A stretch of 40,731 nucleotides of DNA from Spirogloea muscicola. Its lineage: Eukaryota; Streptophyta; Zygnematophyceae; Spirogloeales; Spirogloeaceae. Where the stretch lies: assembly GCA_009602725.1 (NCBI GenBank), contig WELB01000204.1, positions 1-40,731 of the forward strand. Reading direction: 5' to 3'. Of the stretch, positions 30,946 to 38,713 are shown in pieces (within the stretch, counting starts at the first letter, position 1; every line of letters begins with the position of its first letter). Position numbers and translations under genes: made by a program. The notes beneath the pieces are model-generated. The model was not told the DNA's origin, made no database searches, and worked only from the letters and a program-made list of their open reading frames with translations.

Positions 30946-31385
30946 CTGCTCAGTGATCCTCTGAAGCAGCCGCAAGTCTGGATGATCAGTCTTGCGAAAG
31001 GAGTCGCTCCGCCTGTAGGCTTAGGCGGCAGCCAGGGCACGAGCAGCACAGATGCAATGCATGTGCCAGGCAGTGCTGCAGGAAATGAGATACCTTACCC
31101 AATTCACCGGGGCCGGAGAGCTTGCGTTGTCAAAGAGTTGGTCGCTCCCTGTGCGGAACAGAGAAGACGAACTCCATGAAGGGCCAACGTCTGTGAATGG
31201 ACAGCCCCACAAAGCTCGGACAGAATCCGGAAAGGCTTGCACGGGGGTGATCGTCTCCAAGGACTGTCCATTCCTGTTCAAGGACTGTCCATTTTGCGGA
31301 GAGGAGAGTGTTGTCTTATTTTCTCTGGTCAGATTATACGACATATATCGCTCGTCCAGTGACATGCGCCCATTAAGCAGCCGCC
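30946..31385 (-). pseudogene. Lineage D retroelement C-terminus behind F-box gene C
   Basis: The minus strand shows CICAARALAAA, then in a shifted frame AYRRSDSFRKTDHPDLRLLQ and RITE. It is followed by the flank of gene C at the same distance as in units A and D. Frames are broken in several places. Confidence 0.65.
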
Positions 31386-31730
31386 CTGTCACAAGCCGTT
31401 AATGGCAGTCAACCTATGTGTCGAAGTTACAGAGGTAAGCACATTCGCGTATGTGGGCCATTGCAGCAAGGCCGACCCTGAACCCGTCATTCCCTACGGC
31501 CGTCAATCCCTCGTACTCCTCTTTGTATTCTGCTCTATCGATCTTCTTCCATGATGTGAGGATGCAGATGCTTGCAGCAATATCTTACTGGTCCTGAGAC
31601 TATTGACACTTGTCACGTGGTATATAAGCAGGTAGCAAGAAATTCATATTGGCCGAAGAGACCATATGCATGGGCACGTGCTGGTTACAAATTCGTGTTC
31701 CATGACAAGCAGAACAAATCCTTGACATTT
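31386..31730. repeat. Conserved 3' flank of the F-box gene unit (C)
   Basis: Homologous to 20601-20984 with GAGGATGCAGATG, GGTATATAAGCAGG and TGGGCACGTGCTGGT in the same order. Confidence 0.7.
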
Positions 31731-33640
31731 TTAGTCGTGGTTGCCACGCCTCACAATGTCACGATGGACATGATAGCGGTCCACAGCGTTGTTATGCGAA
31801 ATATGAAAGTACTTGGAGAGTAGCCAAGGCGAGTCAAACAAGTCTAAGCAACAGGTGGTGGTAAGCGGAATTGTACACCCTAAGAATCTGGAGAAAGAGT
31901 CTAAGCCGATCTCGCAAAGAGTTGGGCAGGTAGAGAGAATGTCAACAAGAGAAGCAGTGATATCAAGTTCGGGCCAGCTACTGATGTGCAATGCCTGCAA
32001 CTGCGAAGAAGCACTAAGCAAGTGGGGGGCGTGCATGTGCGGACAGGAGAGACTCCTGAGAGAGTGAAGCTTGACGCTGCTCCATGCTTCCACAAGGTGA
32101 GGAGCATCTCTTGAAGCCGAAGGAAGATCTGGAGCCGGAGGCGGATTGCCTGTACTTGTATTTGGATGTGCATTTGAACCTGCATCTGCACCTGTACCTG
32201 TATCTGGACCAGGTCTAGCAAATTCAAGCTCAAGCCCTACCAGGCAGCTACGTTTGCTGAGCATCTCCGCCAACATCTCGCTGCTCATGAGAGAGGGACA
32301 CTTAGGATCCAAGCAAGAGATGCTCAAGGACGTCAGACTTGGGCACCAATCTCCGAAGGACAGGAATTGCAGCTCCGCCACGTGCTCTTCACTTGGGAGG
32401 TTCTCGATCGAGCATCTTATGGAGCGCAAGAGTGGCAGCTTGCTATTAGGAACATCGCCCGCAACGAAGCTGACTTCACCTAGCTCGAGTGCCTGCAGAC
32501 TTGGGGTGCACAGCAAGAGGAATCCTAGCAGGTGTGGCCAGTTGATGGTCCAGCCCCTCAAGGTGAGCGTAGTGAGAAGTCTGATCTGGCCGCTGGGAGT
32601 GGGTGACAAGTCCAAGACTTGGCCTCGCTGGTTGTTGCCAACCTGTGGACCTTCCAGGGAGAGATTGCGCAAACGCAAGAGGTGACTACAGCAAGAGGTG
32701 ATGAAGGCACCTAACACATCTGGCTCTCCGATATTCAGGGACACAGATACCAACTCCAGGTGTGCCAGACCAGGCTGCTCTCGCAGCTCGCCACGCAAGT
32801 GCTCGACCCAGAATTGGTCACTGCCCATCCTGGTGAGGAAGGGCCGCGCTGCCAGTATCTTCAGCGGCAACTCTACGGACAGCCCTGGGCACCTGAACAA
32901 TTGTACACCCTGAAGCTGGCGGCACTGGGCTGCAATCGCCAAGACCCCCGAGGTTGTGACGGTGGTGATGTCTGTCAGCACGAGCATTTGGAGCTGCTGT
33001 GAATGCTCCGCCACGTGATGCAAGCCCTCGTCTGTTATCGAGGTCACACCACTTCTGTTGACATCGTTCGCAATACAGAGCTGCAGATACGTCAACTGGC
33101 TGCAGTGTGACGCGATGTTGCGCGTATCCTCGTCTGCCAGCACGTGGTGGTCCATCGTCAGGAGGCCGAAGGTCAGGGCGCTTCTGCGAACACCCTTCTG
33201 CAGCCATTGCAGCTGCAGTCTCTTCGGATTTGCATGCTTGCGGTGCAGATGGACAAGACATGACGGGCGCAGTCAGCAGAGCGGCGCAGAGGGCTGGCGC
33301 TGCCGCTCACCTCCCACACCCACCGCGCGCAGCGTCAGGCTCGTAAGCCCCGTGAGCCGAGTGATGGAGCGGACGGCCAAGCGTCCGGGGCTCTCCAGGG
33401 CCAGCTGCCGGAGGAGCGTCTTGTCCTTCAGGGCAGCGAATCCGGCCGCGCCTCCGCTCGAGTCCGCGTCTAGGCACATGTAGAGCTCGGTGAGGCGCGT
33501 GAAGGTCGCCAGGAAGGCCGGGCCCTCGCCCCGCGGGCGGAAGGCGAGGCCGAGGCGCTGGAGCGCAGGCGCGGCGGCAACCGGCGGGGGCCCGGGCGGC
33601 GGCAACGCCGAGCCGCGGAGCCTCGCAGTGCNGGCGGGCA

Positions 33641-33641
<1 letters not shown>
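31731..33641 (-). CDS. F-box/LRR gene C, intact LRR exon, F-box lost in a gap
   Basis: Exon 1 (33311-33641) has an ATG directly after the GCC tract, as in genes A and B, but after two more codons comes the gap at 33632. The sequence resumes at LRGSALPPPGPPPVAAAPAL and FLATFTRLTELYMCLDADSS, then SITRLTGLTSLTLRAVGVG and a GGGAG|GTGAGC donor. The F-box codons therefore probably lie in the gap and are not truly absent. Exon 2 (about 33155-31731) is open for 474 codons: VLADEDTRNIASHCSQLTYL, GVLAIAAQCRQLQGVQLFRC, LPLLRSIRC, GDWCPSLTSLSI, CLVGLELEF, a Pro/Thr/Gly/Asp-rich insert (GPDTGTGADAGSNAHPNTST), and the end DIVRRGNHD. Likely role as for gene B. Confidence 0.78.
33632..33632. other. Assembly gap (single n) in exon 1 of F-box gene C
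   Basis: Sits three codons after the start ATG, where genes A and B have their F-box. The equivalent single n in gene A is at 22796. Confidence 0.75.
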
Positions 33642-33682
<41 letters not shown>

Positions 33683-33744
33683 GGGGGTGCAAGCTCGAGA
33701 CGGGAGGAACCAGGGAGGTGGCGCGCGGTGGGAGGGCCCATGCA

Positions 33745-34575
33745 GATCAGAAGAAGGGCTCGCCCATTGAGGATAGGGGCTGGAAGAGCCAGCCCAGAGA
33801 AGAATGAACAGAGTACCAGAAGGGGGCCAGGGGAAGCGCTAAGGAAAACAAGCACAAGAAGAAAAGATCACGAGGAGCCATGCAGCCCAAGGGGTCATTT
33901 TAGCAGAAGAAGGGCTCGCCCATTGAGGATAGGGGCTGGAAAAGAAGAAAGGGCTCGCCCATTGAGGATAGGGGCTGGAACAGCCAGCCCAAAAAAGAAT
34001 GAGCAGAGTACAAGAAGCCCAAGAAGAAGGGGGCCAGGCGAAGCACTAAGGCGAAGCACTAAGAAAGAAAGAATGAACAAAGAACGAGAAGGGGGCCAGA
34101 GGAAGCCAGCCCAGAAAAGAATGAACAAAGTACGAGCCAGGGGAAGCGCTAAGAAAAACAAGCACAAGAAGAAAAGATCACGAGGAGCCTGCAGCCCAAA
34201 GAAGATGGGCTCGTCCACTGAGGATAGGGGCTGGAAAAACCAGCCCAAAAATGAATGAACAAAGTACGAGAAGGGGTCATTCTAACCCTATTCTGGCCAC
34301 TCTTTTTGGCTGTCCTTTTGGGCTGGCCTTTCCCAGCCCCCACCCTCTCTGGGCGAGGAACGTCCCTCGTCTGTTGTGCGAACCTGCGAACCTTGTTAAT
34401 TCTTCTGGGGCTGACCTTCACATCACAGCCCTTGCTCCTTTTTTCTTATTTCGGGAGAGCCACTCTTTGGCCCCTTCGAAACTTGTTATTACTTTTCGGG
34501 CTGGCTTTTCACAGCCCTTACATTGCCTTTTTTGGAGACGCCACTTCCTTTCCAAAAATTCGTGCGCACCGCGCG
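33745..34575. repeat. Array of reverse-orientation hairpin tails
   Basis: At least four successive copies of GGGCTCGCCCATTGAGGATA + GGGGCTGGAAAAGCCAGCCC-type hairpin + AGAATGAACAAAGTACGAG + GGGGGCCAGGGGAAGCGC (hairpins near 33776, 33931, 33973 and 34226). From 34310 forward tails take over (hairpins near 34320 and 34498). Close copies in a row suggest local duplication as well as insertion. Confidence 0.75.
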
Positions 34576-34581
34576 GCTTTC

Positions 34582-34665
34582 TCATTGGTCACTCAGGCCC
34601 CTCGAGGACTCCGCCGACACGTCATTTCCGGCCAGGCAGTCTCCAGCTGTCCAGCTGTCCCACCG
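34582..34665 (+). repeat. Orphan F-box gene promoter fragment
   Basis: GTCACTCAGGCCC, GGACTCCGCCGACACGTCAT and GGCAGTCTCCAGCTG match the region upstream of gene A (22960-23010 on its coding strand), but no GCC tract, F-box or LRR exon follows. Confidence 0.65.
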
Positions 34666-34689
34666 CGTGAAAGCATGGCAATATGCGAA

Positions 34690-35369
34690 TATGTGAATCG
34701 AAGAAGTGGCACTCCCAATGGGGGCAAGGGCCTGCGACAAGCCTATTTAGAAGTGGCACTCCAAATGGGGACAAGCCAGCCCGAAAAGAATTGACAAAGC
34801 CAGCCCGAAAAGAATTGACAAAGGTTCGAAGGGGCCTAGAAGCGTTGAGCAGCTACAGAAGGGGCCTGAAGATGCTAAGAATTTATGGCCCGCGCGCTGC
34901 ACCTGCGTGCCCTGCGCAGACCCCTATCCTCTTCTTTGTGTGCTTTTCTTCTTAGCGCTTCCCCTGGCCCCCTTCTCGTCCTTTGTTCATTCTTTTTGGG
35001 CTGTTGTTTTACCATAGCATCCTCAGGCCCCTTTGTAGCTGCTCACCGCTCTTAGGCCCCTCTGAACCTTTGTGAATTCTTTTGGGCTGGCTTTTCGCAG
35101 CCCTTGCCCCCATTGGGAGCGCCACTTCTTCTTCTTTTTGGGGCTGGCTTTTCCAGCCCCTCTTCTCTATGGGCGAGCACTTTCTTCTATCCTCAATGGG
35201 GGAGCACTTTCTTCTTCTTCTTCAATCCGCTTGGTCGATGTCGTGGTTACGGCCCCTGTGTAGCTGCTAAACGCTTGTAGGCCCCTCCAAACCTTTGTCG
35301 GTTCTTTTTGGGCTCGCTTTTCGCAGCCCTTGCCCCCATTGGGAGTGCCACTTCTTCTTCTTTACGGAG
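34690..35369. repeat. Retroelement tails, both orientations
   Basis: Reverse tails at about 34705-34830 (AGAAGTGGCACTCCCAATGG, AGCCAGCCCGAAAAGAATTG, GACAAAGGTTCGAAGGGGCC). Forward tails at 34930-35010, 35020-35130 (hairpin about 35088), 35141-35159 and 35260-35360 (hairpin about 35318). No coding content recognised. Confidence 0.65.
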
Positions 35370-35860
35370 GCATATAGAGGTCCAGCATCGACACACATCG
35401 CTGGTCACGCAATGGGCAGTGCAGAACAAAGAAAGCTACAGCACTACTCCGACTACCCACAATGTGATCAGCTCTGCCAGCTGCAGTTGACATCTTTGGC
35501 TGCTTCGGTCCTCGTTTCCTTACTCTCCTTCAGAACATAGCCAATCTAGGCTACACACGACATGCAAATGTGTTCCCGGCTGAGATGGGCTTGCCAGCTG
35601 CATATTTGTCGTTCTTGCGATGACGAATTTCGGCCTGTTTGCAGCGTGCCCAGGCTAATGCTTTGCACCAGAAAGCTGGGCGAGCTCTAGTTGGTGGTAG
35701 AAGGGCTTCGTATCTGCCATCTAGTATTCAGGCATCGATTAGCACCTTCATGAATTGACCCGTGGTTACTGAGCGGGTCAATCAGTTGTAGGGTTATGTA
35801 GGTCATTAGATGTGCTTGCCTTTGTACTCGGCCATTTGGCCTTTGTCTGTTTCACGAAAT
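35370..35860 (+). pseudogene. Longest lineage C retroelement copy
   Basis: Reads STHIAGHAMGSAEQRKLQHY, SDYPQCDQLCQLQLTSLA, then, after frame breaks, RISACLQRAQANALHQKAGR, ALVGGRRASYLPSSIQASIS and a tail in which one deleted base disrupts SDLHVLTRGY. The AEQRKLQxYSDYP block matches the Ala/Glu/Lys-rich segment that follows the restriction-like endonuclease core. The 3' UTR (GTGCTTGCCTTTGTACTCGG) ends at CACGAAA. Confidence 0.65.
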
Positions 35861-35934
35861 TCCCCCTATCCTCCAACGCTCCCTCGCTCATGCCGTCCAC
35901 TCGTGTGCTGGCGGCTATCGCGGCTGCTTCTGGG

Positions 35935-36480
35935 TCGCGTCTGCATAGAAGAAGAAAGTGCTCGCCCACAGAAAATGGGGGCCAGCAAAGCCAGCCCAGA
36001 AAGAATGGACAAAGTCCAAAGCCAAAGAAAGAAGATACACACAGCTAGGCATCTAGACAATAAGACACGAATGAATGCCTCTGAATGCCTCTTTTCCAGC
36101 TTCGAGCTACTCTGACCTGATGTTGCTCACCCGCGGGTATTGAGCTTCCTGAGCTTCCGTCATGTCTATTGTCTAGATGCCTAGCTGTGTGTTTCACTTC
36201 TTTCCGGCACCTGTTGGGGCTCTTTGGATTTTGTCCATTCTTTTCGGGCTGGCTTCTGCCAGCCCCTTTGTATTTGGCCATTTGGCCTTCGTTTGTCTCA
36301 AATACACGAAATTTTGTTTTTTCTATGGGCGAGCACATACTTCCATTGGCGAACCCTTCTTCCTAAAGAGAATTTATGTATATATATGTGAAGCTTACCG
36401 TACTAAGAAAAAAACACACAGCTAGGCAGCTAGACTATAAGACACAACGAAACCACAGGAAGGAGTGCCCGCCCATAAAG
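35935..36480. repeat. Lineage M and C tails
   Basis: 35940-36055 is a reverse tail with GGGGGCCAGCAAAGCCAGCC. 36085-36143, plus, encodes CLFSSFELL in one frame and YSDLMLLTRGY with TGA at 36141-36143 in another. Its 3' UTR (GTCTAGATGCCTAGCTGTGT) runs to a hairpin near 36246-36265. 36266-36312 is a lineage C 3' end fused directly to it. 36320-36480 has no recognised content. Confidence 0.65.
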
Positions 36481-37244
36481 AGAGGGAGCTCGCCCATTGA
36501 GGATAGGGGCTGGAAAAGCCAGCCCAAAAAACAATGAACAAAGTACGAGAAGCTCAATACCCGCGGGTGAGCAGCATCAGGTCAGAGTAGCTCGAAGCAG
36601 GAAAAGATGCATTCAGACGCGACCCAGAAGCAGCCGCGATAGCGCGGCCTGCACGCGAGTGGACGGCATGAGCGAGGGAGCGTGAGAGCGAGGTAGCACT
36701 TGTGCTTTTCACTTACCAGCACCGGGCAGGTGAAAAGAAGTGGCACTCCCAATGGAAATTTCGTGTATTTGAAACAAACGAAGGCCAAATTGCCAAGTAC
36801 AAAGGCAAGCACATATAAAGACCGGCAGAGCCCTCGCTGCTGTCTCTGGCTCTGGCCAGGAGAGAGAGAAGAAAGGGCTCGCCCATTGAGGATAGGGGCT
36901 GGACAAGCCAGCCCAAAAAAGGATGAACAAAGAACGAGAAGGGGGCCAGAGGAAGCCAGAGGAAGCGCTAAGAAACCAAAGCACACAAAGAAAGAGAGGA
37001 GGCCAGGGGACCCACTTCCAGGAGCCTAGCATCTCTAAATCTGCGGCTGCTTAGCAGGGGTTACTGAGTGTTTCGTAGCTGCTTTGTTTCTTTGTGTGCT
37101 TGTTTTTCTTAGCGCTTCCCCTGGCCCCCTTCTCGTCCTTTGTTCATTCTCTTTTGGGCTGGCTTTTCCAGCCCCTATTCTCAATGGGCGAGCACTTTCT
37201 TCTTGACAGGCCAGCAGCGAAAGCCACGAGGACAACCGACCCGA
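36481..37244. repeat. Nested tails of lineages A, C and M
   Basis: Reverse hairpin tail 36485-36550, interrupted by a minus-strand lineage M C-terminus (36551-36690; YSDLMLLTRGY reads from the reverse complement). A reverse lineage C 3' end starts at about 36760 (TTTCGTGTATTTGAAACAAA). Reverse hairpin tail 36870-36990. Plus-strand lineage A end (NLRLLSRGY, TGA at 37065-37067) with its forward tail and hairpin at about 37157-37176. Confidence 0.7.
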
Positions 37245-37640
37245 AGATTAGGGAAGGAGTCGCTCCGCCTGTAGCCTGAGGCGGCAGCCAGGCCACGACC
37301 AGCACGAAGATGCGAGGCATGTGTCAGGCAAACGAGATGCCGCACCCATTACACCAGGGCCTGAGAGTCTGCGGCGTCAAAGAGTCGGTTGCTCCCTGTG
37401 CCGAAATGGAAAAGAAGAACTCCCAGGAGGGGCGAACGCTTGTGAAAGGCCAGCCCCAAAGAACATGGACAAAATTTGAAGAGGCTTGCTGGGAGGTGCT
37501 CGCTATCGAGGACTTGCTCAATGACTGTTATACAATATGTTCAATATGTTTTGCAATATGCCGCGCTTTTTACAAAGAGGGGGATGATTCGCCTCTTGGC
37601 TCTGGTCACATTCTACGACATAAATTGCTCGTCAGGTGAC
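37245..37640 (-). pseudogene. Lineage D retroelement C-terminus of a lost F-box unit
   Basis: GGAGTCGCTCCGCCTGTAGC, CCTGAGAGTCTGCGGCGTCA and GCCAGCCCCAAAGAACATGG align with units A and C. It stands at the usual distance from an F-box gene flank. Confidence 0.65.
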
Positions 37641-38041
37641 ATGTGCCCATTGCCCAGCCGCCCCGTCACTAGCCGTTGAGGACAGTCAACCACGTATCGG
37701 AGTTACGTGAGTGACCACATCTACGAATGTGGGCCGTTGCAACAATGCTTACCACAAACCCGTCATTCTTTATGCCCATCAATTCTGCATACTCCTACTC
37801 TACTTCATCTCTCTCCATCAAATGATGTGAGGATGCAGATGTTAGTGAAGCTTGCTGCACAGTATCTTTCTGGTCCAGAGATTACAGACACCTGGGCATG
37901 TGGTATATGAGCAGATGCCAAGGAAAACATTGGTCAAAGAGACCATATGCCTGGACACGTGCTTCTCACAAATGCGTAATTCAAGACAAGCAAAGCAGTC
38001 TCTGACATCATGATCCGTGGTAGCCATCGCGGATAAATACT
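37641..38041 (-). pseudogene. Orphan F-box gene 3' end
   Basis: The usual flank (GATGTGAGGATGCAGATG, GGTATATGAGCAGA) ends at 38008-38035 in a minus-strand remnant reading FIRDGYHGS-stop, equivalent to the HRDGNHDS-stop end of genes A, B and D. The rest of the gene is gone. Confidence 0.7.
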
Positions 38042-38079
38042 ATATATAAGCACATATGTAGGCAAACAATGAAAATGTA

Positions 38080-38713
38080 TTCGGAAACACCAGGGCCTGA
38101 TATACACCAGGGCCTGAGAGCCTGTGGCATCATACATCTGCCTGCTTTCCGAGCCGAGATAGTAAAGAAATGAACTTCATCCCTGAGTCCCTGAGCTGGA
38201 AAAGGCCCGCTTAGAATAGAACTGACAAGATCCAGAGCGGTTTGCACTGAAGTGCTCGACTACTGTCTACCTGCAAAGAGGGGGGATAAAATGTCTCTTT
38301 CCTCCGGTCGCATTCATGACAATGTCTCGCTCGTTGAGTGCCATGTGCGCTTTAACCAGCCGCCCAGTCACAAGCCATTTTTAAGTGTCAATGGCTTACT
38401 GTAGTTACAGAGATAAGCACATCAACGATTGTCGGCCGTTGCAGCAAGGCGACCTATAACCCGCCGATCGTTTACGGCCATCAATTTCACGTTCCTATTG
38501 GTGGTCTGCTTCATCGCTCTCCTTCTACAATGCGATGATGCAAATATCAGGAAAGCTATCAGCAATATCATTCTGGTACAGAGAATACTGGCACTCGTCA
38601 TGTGGTATAGAAGCAGATAGCAAAGAATACACGCTGGTCAGTGAGAGCATATAGATGGGCACGTGCTGGTCGAAAATCCGTAGTCCATGACAAGCAAAGC
38701 AGATCCTTGGACA
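38080..38713 (-). repeat. Lineage D fragment and 3' flank of F-box gene D
   Basis: 38080-38350 is a diverged lineage D copy (ACCAGGGCCTGAGAGCCTGT). 38351-38713 is the common flank (AACCAGCCGCCCAGTCACAA, GTGGTATAGAAGCAGA, GATGGGCACGTGCTGGT). Confidence 0.6.

Noticed and set aside
31731-33641. Gene C as an LRR protein that has lost its F-box
   Set aside because: The start ATG and upstream GCC tract are conserved and the loss coincides exactly with an n, so an assembly gap explains it better.
33745-34270. Regularly repeated hairpin units resembling a CRISPR array
   Set aside because: Spacing and repeat length are irregular, copies occur in both orientations genome-wide in the window, and the context is eukaryotic. 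They are retroelement tails.
6640-37070. GGTTACTGAG-type motif considered as a tRNA-derived SINE box
   Set aside because: The motif is the coding end RGY-stop, varying synonymously between copies; no A-box or cloverleaf was found.
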